Below, one piece after another: positions 10,627 to 22,814 of a stretch of DNA of 64,000 nucleotides. The DNA comes from Zhengitettix transpicula. Its lineage: Eukaryota; Arthropoda; Insecta; Orthoptera; Tetrigidae. The translations under genes were made by a program, and so were the position numbers. The DNA lies in NCBI GenBank assembly GCA_037074705.1, contig CM073591.1, forward strand, positions 33,212,587 to 33,276,586, given 5' to 3'. Every line of letters starts with the position of its first letter. The first letter of the stretch is position 1. The notes beneath the pieces were generated by a model. That model ran no database searches. It was not told the origin of the DNA and was given only the letters and a program-made list of their open reading frames with translations.

Positions 10627-10840
10627 GTAACCATTGACTGCGTAAAAAAGGAAGGTGAGACCAAGCATAAAGAGGAAAAAACGAAATGCAGAGGGGATGA
10701 GCGAGAAAGTGGAGAAACTAACAGGTAGACCAGGTAACCATTGTCTGAGTAAAAAAGGAAGGCGATACCAAGCAAAGAGGGGAAAAAACTAAATGTAGAG
10801 GAGATCAGCGAGAATATAGAGAAATTGAAAGGTAGAGTTA
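10627..10840. repeat. 107-bp tandem duplication
   Basis: Two adjacent units, 10627-10733 and 10734-10840, begin GTAACCATTG and share AAAAAAGGAAGG, ACCAAGCA, GGAAAAAAC and GAGAAA blocks (roughly 80-85 percent identity). On the plus strand both units can be read as a charged, helix-prone peptide: NAEGMSEKVEKLTGR in unit 1 and NVEEISENIEKLKGR in unit 2. Unit 2 runs on to NKTQDKINQIVEVN and a stop. This could be a decayed coiled-coil of a retroelement gag, but no diagnostic motif was seen. Confidence 0.65.
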
Positions 10841-10859
10841 ATAAAACGCAAGACAAGAT

Positions 10860-12740
10860 AAACCAGATAGTTGAGGTTAACTGAGCGATGTAGTAATAAA
10901 TCCTCCATAAAAAGAAGTAGATAGGCAGAAAATATATAGAGTGAAAGTAGAGATTATTCTAACCATTTGAACATCAAAGAAACTCTGTTCATCGTCATGA
11001 ACACTCATGAAGGCTATATTCGGCCTAGCCTCTAGACTGACGCATATCTCTACGTTCAGTATCAATTTTTTACTCATAAAATGGAATAACCCGAAAATAT
11101 TTATAATTAGATTTCGTCACTATCGACAAAAAATTTTAAAGCTGCATTACAGATATACTGTACGGAAATTCAAATTACATTCTGAGGTCATGAGACCTCA
11201 AAACAATTATAATAATATGAAATATTAATTTTCTCTTGTGACGTTTAATTTTTAACAAGGAAGGAAAATATTTACTATCTATTTTAAACTATCTATATCT
11301 GAACGGACGCTACTGACATCCACAAAGGTTTAAAATTTACAAATTTGCTTAAAGCACAGTCGCCAGTAATTACATTCACGTAACGGTAATTTGCCCTTCG
11401 TCTGTATAACTTTGTGATAGTTTGCCAAAGAGCTGTTTGCTGACCTTTTTATGTCGTACTATGTGGACAAGGACCGGTTAAAACTTTACAATAACAGACA
11501 TGTGGCAACCTCCAGTGTTTGTAAAACCTCTCTCTTATTTTACATTAATTGTAAGGACCAGTTGACTTAAATAATTTTTTAAAAAAGATCACAGCAGTAC
11601 CACTTACTAAAATTTATAATTACCTGAGTACAACATATTAATTCCGTATTAAAATGCAATGAAGAAAGACTGATAAAATCTATTTGTACACGATCATTAA
11701 TATCCTTACATTAATATTTTCGAATTGTTCCTTCTGCAGGACGATATTTGATGACGTAAGAACATGAATCAATTTAGTGACAAAATAAATGGTTAGATTA
11801 TTTTAATAGAACAAAATATATAAAAAATAAATTTACTTTCATCTCGTAAATTATGGAAATTTGTTTTGTGTTTAAACGCATGTGAAAGATTTCACCACCT
11901 CACTTCGTATTTTAGTACAATGATAATTTTGAAACGTACATATATTTGAATAATTAAATTTGAAATGTTAAGGGATATACTAAATATATACATTAATATG
12001 TATCAAATCGTTTTTATTCTTTATTTTAAAAATATTTGATAATCTTAAAACAGTTTCGGATTCTGTGTAAAGAAAAAATGTATTCTACTTTCCTTATATT
12101 TTGTAAAATTCTTTACAAGAGGAACTTCGCAGGCAAAAGACGCTCCACCTTTTTGTTTGCGGCATTTAATCAGTAGTGCGGAAAACGTTGCATAAGTCGT
12201 ACGCATTGATGAGCACAGATTTTTTTACGGAAGCTAAAATCAGTAGCTTGGATAACAAGAAATTCTAGATTTTATTAGAAACTATTTGAGGCTTACTTTG
12301 ATATGTACTCACGAAAGAAATATGTTATGAAAATGATCGAGGGAGGGTGAGAAGGCGAAATAAAATATTGAAGTGTAATACTACCTGAAGAGAGAATATA
12401 GAAATAATGTAACATTGATCTTACGACCTTTCTAATATTAAATGAACTCTGTATGTCTACGGCTGGGGATTTATAGACTTTATATTGAAAAATTTAATCA
12501 TCTTCATATGGGAGAGGAACATTATTATATTAATTAAATATATCAATTACTTTATAAGCCTTTATTTATCAGGGTCTTTTGCAAGCATCAAATGGGCTCT
12601 GAGTGGTCTTCAAACCAAGTAATTGCTTCAGATGGCGACATGTCTTCCAACTACAATTAGTGTCATCCTTCACGTACACTGATAAACACGAAACATCATT
12701 ATTTGAATGCAGCTTTCTGAGGCGGAGAGGGAAGTATATA
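10860..12740. other. Unannotated AT-rich stretch
   Basis: No coding, RNA or repeat family could be recognised; short ORFs only. Confidence 0.4.
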
Positions 12741-12819
12741 AACGGAGGAGACTAATAAGGAGCCTTCATAGCGACTATACGTGCAACAAATGGGGGGAAT
12801 CCTCTAACATAAGGCGCTT

Positions 12820-13270
12820 TTACAAAGGTCGGATTGTTATGGCACTGCGCCTGGAAACAAACTACTCGAAAAACGCCGAAAATGGTCGGCTGTTCGCGTG
12901 CTACTGTCGTACGTGTATTATGAAAGTAGTTCGAAGACTGTGAAACCTCGAGTAGGAGAGTTGGACGTTCTCGCCTCATCAAAAAACGTGCTCAGTAAAA
13001 AAACAACAACAGGATAGGCTACGATTTGTACCACAGTACAATGCTGGTGCACAAGTGTTTCGGAGCACAGCGTTCGGTGTACATTGTTGAACATGGGGGC
13101 TCGCAGCAGACGACGGATACGAGTTCCAATGTTGACCCAACGACATATCATATACGATTGAAGTGGACTGGGGATCATTGAAATAGGACCATGGATCAAA
13201 GGAAACATGTTGCCCGGTCGGGTGAATCACGTTTCCTGTTACATCAGACCCGTAAAATGAAGATTTCGCC
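12820..13270 (+). pseudogene. Tc1-type transposase relic
   Basis: Pieces of a Tc1/mariner transposase can be read in order across several frames. A helix-turn-helix start reads GRIVMALRLE (12830 onward) and VGCSRATVVRVL; a GRPR-like linker reads SRRVGRSR; a second helix-turn-helix reads SEHSVRCTLLNMGARSRR; then come RLKWTGDH and DQRKHVARSGESRFLLHQT. In the last piece the catalytic aspartate normally found before ESRF is glycine. At least two frameshifts and several stops are present, and the rest of the catalytic triad is missing. A live enzyme would cut and paste DNA at TA sites. No terminal inverted repeats were found, so the copy is old and truncated. Confidence 0.85.
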
Positions 13271-13274
13271 ACAC

Positions 13275-14795
13275 CCTGATATGAAATGAAATTATTTTCT
13301 TACGGAAATGCAATCTTGCTATTACAATATTCTATAAACTATGGACTTTCACAGACATAAATATTGTAATATTCTTTCTTTTTCTATATTTTTAATTAAT
13401 CATTCAACATCATGATCGGACGTGAAACATACGAAAAAAAAATCACTGGGATCTGTTGCGAGTGAAACCAAGGTGTCAGCTGTATTTATCATATTTTATG
13501 TAGATCAGGTGAGTGATGGAGGTGTACACAATTTTATTCCGATTGTATTGGCTTTCAGACACGCGTTAGAAGTTTGAAACGGTCAGTTCAGTCACAACGT
13601 TCCATCACATTTGAAGAAATTGGGCGCTGTTAACCTATGAAACATCAGACTTTAATATTTATTTTTAAAGGAAAATTATACACGTTTCTGTTAGCTAAGA
13701 AAAGTAATTAAGGACGAGGTCAGAATTTTAGGAATGGGTCACACATTAATTAATGGAAATAAAACTACACACAGATCTCGTGTCATAAAGTGACGTCACA
13801 GGGCGTCTCGGTCCCCGTACGGATATACGTATATAATTTTGATGAGAATGGAAGTTTTATCAAATAAGTATATAAGTAATTAATTAAAGTAGATAATAAA
13901 AATTATAGCATGATAAATAATTATTATATTTACTGTTAATTATGAAACCACACGTCGCAATCTCTCCAAATTCCATGAGATGTGTGTATGCTGTATACTA
14001 GTGTGATATATAAGCCTAGTTATTTGCTAACATACATAAATATGTCGATAATTAAAAAATTTTCAACTGCAGAACATTGATTGTATTCTCTGTGGTCTCA
14101 AGCACGGTATAGTTTAGTAATTAGTCACGACGTTTCCAACGCGTGTACGGTGATTCTTTTCCTAATTGGTTTAATTTATTCCGTCTTCATTTTTTGTTGG
14201 TACCGTAACAAAGATTACGCCATTAAGAGTCAGCAACAGTCTTACAATTTACATTTTCTTTACACTTTACCGATGCTATGAATAGTTGGATGCGACATGA
14301 TCAGCGCACAAACTTGGTTATTAGAGAACTTTTTTTTTACCTTTCCTCAAGGAAAAAATTACCTTCGTTTAGCGACGGACTAACGAACTCGCTGTAATGA
14401 ATCGGTCGATATTATCTGAGCGCCGCGCAGGGGTCGATGGACGAAACGAGCGAGCGTGGTGTCGATATTAATTGCAGGGCAACTTTTGTTCAAGTAGGTG
14501 ACAGCTTCCTGTGCATAGAAACTCGCTGCTTTTGTGGTGGGGCAGGGGAAGGACTGCCTGAGAAAGGGCGGCTCTAGTACTCGGACTAATTGTACAAAGT
14601 TACTTCTATGTAGGAAATATTCAGGCATCTCGATAGAAAAGATTCCAGGAAACTTGCCCCTGACAAACGACCAGAGGCAAATTAAATAGAGCATCTTGAC
14701 GAATTTTGAAAATAAAAAATAATAATGATAAAACGAACACGTTTCTGCGTCTCAAAACAGACAGTAAAATTTCACAAAATTATCAAGGAAAAAAT
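13275..14795. other. Unannotated stretch
   Basis: No gene recognised. A CRE-like GTGACGTCAC occurs at 13791-13800. The 104-codon minus frame at 14380-14694 lies in a somewhat GC-richer patch but has no recognisable domain or splice context. Confidence 0.35.
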
Positions 14796-14799
14796 TTAA

Positions 14800-15010
14800 A
14801 TTATAGTAATAATATAAATAAGAACCCCAATAACAGACACAAATAAGTGTTAAATATATACCAAAAACACGTTTCTGTAATCTTTCTTTTTGCAGTGTGT
14901 CGTTCTTGCGGCTCTTTGAATCACCTGACGAAAGCAACAAAGTATTGCAGAAAAGTGGGACTTTTAGCACTTACTTCTGTCTGGTTTTTGGCTAATAATT
15001 TATCTGAATA
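14800..15010 (+). mobile_element. Decayed inverted-repeat PLE derivative (copy c)
   Basis: The left arm (about 14810-14895: CAATAACAGACACAAATAAG, then AACACGTTTCTGTAAT) and right arm (14915-15005) are imperfect complements. The hammerhead-like core at 14921-14962 reads CTGACGA, AA, GCAA, CAAAGTA, TTGC, A, GAAAA. Stem II GCAA/TTGC is fully paired even though the following GAAAC is damaged to GAAAA. Compare GGAA/TTCC in the copy at 25.9 kb: this is a compensatory change. Confidence 0.65.
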
Positions 15011-15047
15011 TTATTATTTTATCACAGAGTTCTATATTTTAATTTCA

Positions 15048-15270
15048 ATGATTTTAATTAATACGGAAGATAGCCAATTCTGACAAAAAGTGATAATATA
15101 AATACCACACAACGTTTCTGGGATCCTTGTTTCTTTCCTCAGGTGAGAAGAAGAGGTCGCTCGCCCCTGAGGCAAGGAATAAGGATCCCAGAAACGTTGT
15201 GTGGTATTTATATTATCACTTTTTGTCAGAATTGGCTATCTTTCTTATTAATTATTTTCAATCAGACGTA
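15048..15270. mobile_element. Inverted-repeat PLE derivative (copy d)
   Basis: Nearly symmetrical arms are 15048-15145 and 15162-15270: GATAGCCAATTCTGACAAAA, TGATAATATAAATACCACAC, AACGTTTCTGGGATCCTTGT and their complements. The right end is TTCAATCAGACGTA. Hammerhead-like cores occur in both arms (minus 15104-15145, plus 15162-15202), each with GAAACGTTGTGTGG. The plus copy has lost part of CUGANGA (CTGAGGC). Overlapping open frames here are by-products. Confidence 0.75.
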
Positions 15271-15727
15271 AGTATTTTTATTTTAAAACTTGATGATTTT
15301 AAATTATTTATATTTATGTGTATTTGTTGCATCCATTACCATCTGTTGAGGAAAACGAACAAGACTCATATACAATTACATTAATGAGAACAATATAAAA
15401 ATATTAAGTAATTTTGGACTGTTTGTGATATTTATTATTAATAAAAAAAACTTTTATTCATTTTTGGATTTATTTAAAACTATTGATAGAGAGCTTACGA
15501 CATGACGTCATAGATGAATGCCTTGGTCAAGTTAAACTAACGAATGCCTATATTGGGATTATTATATTATATAATTATTACCTCTTGATATTTTTATATA
15601 AAAAAATTGAAGTGTTTTTCTATAATTTAAGATTTTTAAAACTTAGCTTAAACGACTCCGTTTTTAAAGAATTTCGCAAAATCTTTATCTGAATTTTTAA
15701 ATAAATTGGAGACTAAAATGAAAAAAT

Positions 15728-15840
15728 TTACGTCTGAATAAAAATTAATAATAAGGAAGATCACCAAATAAAGACAAAATGAGGGATTTATATTTTCGCT
15801 TATTTTTTCTGTATTTAGGTATCTTTCTCATTATTAAATT
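15728..15840. mobile_element. Deleted inverted-repeat PLE derivative (copy e)
   Basis: It starts TTTACGTCTGAATAAAAATT, AATAATAAGGAAGATCACC, and ends TAGGTATCTTTCTCATTATT: the two outer ends of the family facing each other, with the hammerhead-like middle missing. Confidence 0.6.
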
Positions 15841-15927
15841 GGAAACTGTTTTAAAGTGTTTTTTTAGTATTAATAAATTATTAATATAAAAATACTATAA
15901 GCTACACATAAGAAAACATAAATATAT

Positions 15928-16900
15928 TGTAATGCATTGTTTCGGAACAGCGCAAATGTGGGGGTGAGGATGCAAGTGCAAAGTAATTACGGGTCCTGTC
16001 TTGATGTGACAAGACAGAGCGGCTAGATATTTTACTAGCTGGGGAGCAGCAGCTGCAGAGTGTAAATCTCGGAGTAATGGAGAAACTGTCAATGCAATTG
16101 CGACGTAGTCTTGGAACAAAGCAGAAGATAGAAGGAACGGTCATATATAAAGGGAGGATAAGAATATGTTAAGCAGTCGAGGAGTTGGAGTCGAGGAGTT
16201 GAGACAGTTGAGTGTGGAGGCGTACGGCGAGCACGGAGTATGGAGATAATTTGCAGCCTGCGAGAGAAATAGCAAAATTATTCAACTATAAACATTTTTA
16301 TATGCAGAAGTTCAATCTGTAGTAATATCAAAATTTGACCACTGTCTTCGATGGTAGGAGACCAGGACACTGCATCCAGCGTCGAGTAGTTTTCACCACG
16401 AGCAAGTGAGATGTCCTTCACGAACTGAGAAGCAGCTTTCATCAAACCAACAGTGTGTGTTAGAGTCAGTGTTTAAAACGTCCAGTATATAAAGTGTGTG
16501 TGTACGAACGAGCCAAATTTTCCTGAGTAATCGTAAGTTGAAATTTCATGGTATTAATATGCGTAAACCGAATTAAAAGATACAGTCAGATATCGTTCTT
16601 TTCTTTTATGTTAATAAAATAAACTCTTTAAATTTAGAATCAATCTTGTAGAATAAGTTGGACGATAATTAATTTCGTCTATGTCAAGACGATTAAATAT
16701 TTCATTTCAATTTAAAGATAAGTGTTGGGTTCTTTGATTAAGTTAAATGTTCTGTCCGTTATCAAACCCAGTAAAGACCCATGAGAGAAAGAGTTATATG
16801 TTTTATTGTAATGTAAAATTTCAAGAATTGATAAATAAAAATTGTTTGTTGTTTATAAACAATTAATTATTTTTATTTTGACGGCCTTTTGATTATTACA
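15928..16900 (+). mobile_element. Solo LTR of an LTR retrotransposon
   Basis: The 973-bp unit begins TGTAATGC and ends ATTATTACA, with TGTAAT/ATTACA as short terminal inverted repeats. It is flanked by ATAT on both sides (15924-15927 and 16901-16904), a 4-bp target duplication. A TATA box (TATATAAAG, 16144-16152) lies upstream of the R region, and AATAAA signals occur near 16613. A second, longer copy in the opposite orientation (23237-24612) has the same ends. No internal genes adjoin it, as expected after recombination between the two LTRs. The length of the target duplication would suit a Gypsy-type element, which is an inference. Confidence 0.8.
16144..16152 (+). promoter_or_regulatory. 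TATA box in the solo LTR
   Basis: TATATAAAG, 216 bp from the LTR start. It is conserved as GATATATAAGCGAG in the second LTR copy (minus strand, about 24028-24040). It is placed as a pol II LTR promoter should be, upstream of the AATAAA. Confidence 0.55.
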
Positions 16901-16904
16901 ATAT

Positions 16905-17610
16905 ATAAATGAGAAATTAAATAAAGTATATTAGTAAACGAAGAAATGAAAGGTTTAGGTAAAAAAAAAATTGTAAAATAAACTCTACTTCAGAAAAAAC
17001 ACTAAACTTTTGTTTTAATCCGGACTCATTTGGAAGCTCGCAGCAGATCAAGTCAATATATGTTAACTGTGTTACGAAGTTCTAAGTACAGAATTGGTGT
17101 ATTTCCATAAATAAGTATTTCGTCTCATTTCCATCCAAAGACTTAATCTTGAGAAAAAAATCCGCAACTGACTTCCACAATAAATTTCTGTATATATTTC
17201 TTATTATATGAAGTATTTAATATATTAACTTTATGTATATTAATTTTACGTAAAACCGGAGAATGTTAAATGTCTTTCGTTATCATACATTATTGAATGT
17301 AAAATCAGAGGCTGTAACGACATAACTTCTTCGGAAAATTTCATTTTCAGTCCAAGACAAAAATATCCTTCCGTTTCGATGACGTGGCTAAAATTATCTC
17401 AGCATAGTCATAGATGTAATTTAAATTCCTACCGAAATATCTCATGCGAATAATTTATGAGACTCTGTGACACTAAAATGTCTGCCGGAATTCAGTTTAA
17501 ATGTAGAGAGTGGAAAATGAAAAGTATAATATGCACTGATAATATTATTTACTCAACATAAGCATTACGAATCTGTCGAACCGTATTCATTTATTAAATT
17601 AGAAAAATTG
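16905..17610. other. Unannotated AT-rich stretch
   Basis: Nothing recognised. Confidence 0.4.
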
Positions 17611-17611
17611 A

Positions 17612-18105
17612 TTTTTTTTTGGTTGTAGACAGGCTATGTATAGGGTAATCCACATAGTGGCAACTCCCCTCTTATAGCATAGGAAAGAGATTTGAAAGGG
17701 GGGATGCGGTAGGGTGGAGGAAGGTAGACAAGGGTTACTAGGGCCCCCGGGCTATAGTTTAAGGATCCTACCCGGCATTCGCCTAAAAGTAATGCAGAAC
17801 AAACCCTATAAAAAACCTGCATCGGGTAGGTCGGGCATTTGGTACTTGTCCCACGCCCTTCCGATGACGGGAGAGGGGTTTGCTGTGGGGTCGCAGCTTA
17901 CCCCTCGCCATGCCTTGGTCAGTTTAGGAGGCAGCTGGCCGACTATTCCAATAGGAATAGAGGACAACTCTTACCATATCCCCAAGGTCTGCGACCCCCC
18001 AAATACATACACCTCTCAAAACAGACCAAGGTGCCTCGGCATGTGGGAACCTTAGTTCAAAAAAAACCCCAGAGAGATGTGAGGGCATCCCCAAAGGGAA
18101 GTTGA
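17612..18105 (-). mobile_element. R1 copy, subfamily B
   Basis: T-run 17612-17620, then TGTAGACAGGCTATGTATAG (subfamily B). All R1 blocks are present in order up to CAAAACAGACCAAGGTGCCT and GGCATGTGGGAACCTTAG. The sense 5' end stops around the GCATCCCCAAAG block, short of the palindrome seen at 4.9 kb. The plus frames at 17714-18105 lie inside the repeat and are not a gene. Confidence 0.8.
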
Positions 18106-18109
18106 TTAT

Positions 18110-21100
18110 TGAGAATTTATTATGCAGATTAACATTTCTTTAAAAAGACAGACGGTAAAAAGAGAAACTTCTAAGTATTGTGCGTGTGTTAGAACAGATT
18201 ATTTATTGTTTAAAATTATTTACAACGTTAACTAGTGCTGTATTTTGAACAGGAGATTGAAAGGTACTGTTCAAAAATAAGATTTTTCCAACTACCCTTA
18301 ATATTTGCGTGAATAAAATATTTCGCATTACAGATGGTTGATAATTAAATATTGTTTATGTTTCATTGCAGGTTTTTATCTCTTCGACGAGAGTCTTTGA
18401 CTACCACTGACACCTCGTATAATTTGACAAAATATCTTGGTAATTTGTTAAACAACGGCGATTCCTTTTTCCACGTCTAATTTAAACATTTCTCTTTGCC
18501 TGTACGAATTAGACCAAATTTTCCATAAAATTTGCATTAAGATGGTGTGGGCGACATTTGCCTAAACGTTGTGGCGAGTTGACGATTACCCGAGATGTTT
18601 ACATACGTTAATATGTTTACAACATAATGTAGGTCCACGACGATAGTGTATTTAGTAGAAGAATTTAATTAGGGTGGCTTGAAATTGTGATGGTGTATAA
18701 ATAGATAATTAGGTTACAATTCATTGAGAATAGGTAGAAATCAAATAGAAAAAGTTGTAAGGCACTAAACGGAAGTATGAATTAGGAAGAAGTAAGAGAA
18801 TTGGACATTTAGACCATGTAATAGAATGAAGACTACTATTCTACAATTAGAACCCAAAAATGCAACAACAAAATTGATGCATTAAACGACGTTATAAGCC
18901 TATTAATAATGATGATTCCAAGCTCAGGGACATGAATTCCAATTATTTAATCTTTATATATATATCATATTTATTCTTCTATGTCGATTTATTTTATATG
19001 TGATAGGACTAAGAAAGATTAAATAGATTTGAGGTTTAGAAAGATGATAAATGTGAGATGTCTTCAACAGCTTTGTAACTCTAGTGGTTTTAATTGGAGA
19101 AGAGGGAACCAATCAATGGCATAACCGATAAAGTCCTGACCTACTTATTTCATTGAAGACCTAGAGACATAGTAAAGTAAAAAATCAAATATGACGAATG
19201 TAAAGGGTGGAAAATATAAATTATTATACGTTTTTTGGTGTATTCCACATACAGAGATGAATAAGTAGTCGGAGAAACATACAACGAGAAACGAAAAGCC
19301 CGTCCTTTTTTTTTTGGAAGGCTCTAATGTGGCGCAAGGAAGTGAGCAACAGAGCTCGTAAGTCTGTGGAGGAGTGGAGCGGAATTTATTGCTATAATAT
19401 TTTTTATTATTTGGCACAAGGACTGGCAACTGCGACCAGTTACTAAAGTGCAGTAAATCATTGGAAGGAAGTAAATAAATAGGAGGAAGGGATCGCGATT
19501 GTCCAGTGAATTTATAGTCGGGGTCTGTGGAAGCATCGACCGTGCTCGTAAGGGGCGAGGAGGGGAGGACGATTCCATGGCAGGGGGTGCAACCCCTTCT
19601 AACCAAATATACCATTCTTTGTGTCAAATATAGTACCGGCAGAGATAAGTAATACATGTAAAGGTAAAAAGACCTACGGAGCAGAAAAATATCACAACCT
19701 TTACAATAATTTTATATTGATGAATTAATTTTAGACTCTATTGTTTGAATTGAACATGAATATTTAAGAAGGAAAAATATAAAGATTTATAAAAATAAAT
19801 AGACGGAAAATAGTACCTATTTTTGGTTATTTATATTCTTGACTGTCAGAATTTTACCAGTGACCTACTTTTATGTAGAAATTTCATACTGAATGAAGGA
19901 AAATTCAGGAAAGCTTAAATAATAATAAAATCATACTAAAGACGGTAAAATATGAGCTATTCTTATAAAATAACAGTTTTTCATTAGAAGTATTAGAAGC
20001 GGAAACGGCCCTTAAATAATTTATATATATATATATAAATGTTGAATTTAACATAGAATGTTTATAGATGGGGAGGAAAGACAGTAAAATAAACGGAGAT
20101 CTACACTTTGTAAATATGATCCTTCTGAAAATAGAGAAACGACCGGAAGGAGTGTTTAAACAGAGATGAGCACAAAATGGGTCATAGCATTAAAATAAAT
20201 GCATAAAGCATGAAATGAATATTGAATTTCTCAGTTTTTACTGTGACAATTAATAAATATCATGCTATAAAATTCTTGGAAAAAATATTAAAATATGTAG
20301 AACGTGCCAAAAGGGTTCTCCTACTCTTTTTCACATTTTATCCTGTAAATACGTAACGTGATCACTTAAACAATTATCTCTATGGAAATGTGGATCATTA
20401 ATATTGAAACGGATAAATAAGGAAATATCTTCGTAGAGACAAGGCAAAATAATTAGCAGTTTTAATATAAGTAGAGATAAAGAGTCTAAAAACAAAAAAA
20501 TAAACGATAATTTTTCAAAATAATGCTTCATTTTCTACAGTACTCAAGTCTTATCATCTTCGGTTATTCATTTTCATTCTCCTCTTCTCTTTTATGTATT
20601 ACATTTAAACATCCATGCATACAATTTTGCATAATTGCGGTTTTACTATTTCGCTGCATATCTTCTTATAATAATATATTTTTAAGTTTTTTATGCCTTA
20701 TTTATTTTATGTATTTAATTTATGTAAACGATGTGTCTTATTTCCTTAATGGAAGGCGAACGGAACCAGTAAATCAAGTGAAATATTAGAATATAATCTT
20801 TTTACGAATTAACAATTAATTTTATTAAACGGTAAGGAATCGTAAAGATGCGCTTTTTTTTTTAAAAAAAATTCAAAATTAGTGTCACGGTCTCCGTAAT
20901 CTTAGAAAGATACGGAATTTCAGTAGTTTTTAAGATCAGTGAACTTCAATATACAGAACAATAAAATAATTGATTCCAATGATTTATTATTATTACAGAA
21001 ATAAGAATAAGGAAACGTCATAGTATCGGGGTTAGAGTTGCCTCATTCACTTAAAAATGTGTTAAATTACTACGGAACTTCAGTCGTAGGGAAATCGCAA

Positions 21101-21840
21101 TCTCTAATAACACACACTACAAGAAATGAGAATGATTCAGTACAGAAGGAAAGAAAAAGAGCAAATATTTAGAAAATAAAAAGTAAAGTAAAAATAATTT
21201 TACTAACATAAATTTTTATTATTTTTTCAAGGAGTGGATTTACATAAATTGGCCTCATACTAACCGAGGTATGAACCTCACGTCAATTGTCGCTATTAAC
21301 GTAAGATTTCATTCATATTTTAATGGATTTGGGTGCGATTCCTTTCTGTTGAGTTTTTGAAATCCAACAGAAATTTGGAAACGTGATTAAAACATGTCAG
21401 TAATTACCATAAGGTTAGTAATTATTGGTTATGCATAACCGACATGTTTTTGGGTTGAAATTTTCCGAAGTGATTACGGATATATTTTTACACATATTAA
21501 AGTTGTGTGAAATAGTGCCTAATGTTTTTAAATTAATCATTATCTTAATAATTAATAGATAAAAATAACCGTGAAGTATATTACAAATAAACATTGTACT
21601 GAAGTTTATGTACACAGACAAGATATGACATAGAAACGTCAGTAATGTACAGAGACGTGCGTTTGAACAGAAAGCTGGACAAAGAATACCAAAAGAAAGA
21701 AAGAACAATAAAGCGATAGTACTGGTGTGTCGAATCAAAGATTGAACCAGTTTAATATGTATATATTTCCAAAAACAATAATAATTTATTTAGCAAAAAC
21801 GTATTTATTTACAATGTATTCAATTTGAAATTATGTAGCT
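18110..21840. other. Long AT-rich stretch without a supported gene
   Basis: No repeat family or gene is recognised. A 170-codon minus frame (19145-19657) overlaps a second minus frame in a GC-richer patch. That patch has an imperfect palindrome around GGGGTGCAACCCC (19584-19596) and a CTATAAATTC box on the minus strand (about 19510). This could be an old LTR or PLE promoter rather than a coding gene. A (TA)n tract lies at 20021-20037. Confidence 0.4.
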
Positions 21841-21842
21841 AA

Positions 21843-21845
<3 letters not shown>

Positions 21846-21876
<31 letters not shown>
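21846..21876. repeat. (TA)n microsatellite
   Basis: About 30 bp of alternating T and A. Similar tracts occur at 40464-40495, 42885-42922 and 62361-62391. Confidence 0.9.
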
Positions 21877-22384
21877 CTTCATAATTGCATCCCGGTTTCT
21901 GATTTATTTCCGCAGTGGTGTGGTTAAATTCTAGAAATTATTTATCAAATTTACGATTTATTTTTCAAATACAAATTAGCTATATTTGTGTCCAGTTCCA
22001 CCTTATTTCTAACATTGTATGGGCTTGTATATCTTAAACACTTATTAAAGTATGATGGAGAAAACTTGATTATGCATTTATATATGAATATTAGAGCATT
22101 AAATCTCGAAAACAACGACAGTTTATTTCTCTTAACATAAGTTTTACACAATATATTATTTATTTTGTCCTAAGCTAATTTGTAACACTCTATTTTGCAA
22201 CTTATTAATCCCATAAATACCTATATTTGTTTCTCCGTGTAATACTGAACAACAGTTACTAAAAAGTGAATAACACACTTATGTACAATCGTTTTAGATG
22301 CTTTCGTTAAAAATTTACCTTGTTTATATACAATGCCAATCATTCTTATTATTATTCTAGATAAAAATGAAAATTAACGTTCAT

Positions 22385-22390
<6 letters not shown>

Positions 22391-22449
<59 letters not shown>

Positions 22450-22482
22450 TAGAGATAGAGAGAGATAAAGAGAGAGATACAG

Positions 22483-22543
<61 letters not shown>

Positions 22544-22576
22544 CAGAGAGAGATACAGAGAGAGATAGAGAGAGAC

Positions 22577-22648
<72 letters not shown>
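22391..22648. repeat. (GA)n/(GATA)n microsatellite, ~260 bp
   Basis: A GA tract with interspersed GATA and an internal (TA)n at 22578-22609. The long minus ORF here is low-complexity (Ser-Leu/Tyr-Ile) and is not a gene. The tract runs directly into a SINE-head fragment at 22649. Confidence 0.95.
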
Positions 22649-22651
<3 letters not shown>

Positions 22652-22690
22652 TGCTGACCCGCACACCACAGGAGATCGACTACTATTATC
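22646..22690 (-). repeat. SINE head fragment beside the microsatellite
   Basis: GTCATGCTGACC then CACCACAGGAG matches the tRNA-derived SINE at 37.4 kb (GTCACGCTGACC, CACCACAGGAGG). In the intact SINE the adjacent bases are GTGATGTGAGAAA, so the GA array probably expanded out of that GTGAGA sequence. Confidence 0.65.
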
Positions 22691-22814
22691 TACCTATCGT
22701 CTAATCTGTCACATTTTACTTTTATACCAAGATATATAAATTTAAATTTCAATACGTACAACTTAAGACTGTTTATAGTAAAATATATACTTGATTTATT
22801 TAGTCATTTGTTAA

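Noticed and set aside
15048..15270. Classic DNA-transposon MITE
   Set aside because: Inverted arms fit, but the arm sequence is the 3' end of a PLE at 8.1-8.6 kb, and target duplications in the family are 8-15 bp and variable.
14800..15840. CRISPR-like array because short sequences recur with spacers
   Set aside because: Repeats are inverted, of unequal length and eukaryotic retroelement ends; there is no regular direct-repeat spacing.
19145..19657. 170-codon minus-strand open frame, the second longest in the window
   Set aside because: Leu/Ser/Tyr-rich in AT-biased sequence, overlapped by another frame, no domain or splice context; more likely chance or old repeat.
22374..22664. 96-codon minus frame of Leu-Ser and Tyr-Ile repeats
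   Set aside because: Translation of a (GA)n/(TA)n microsatellite.
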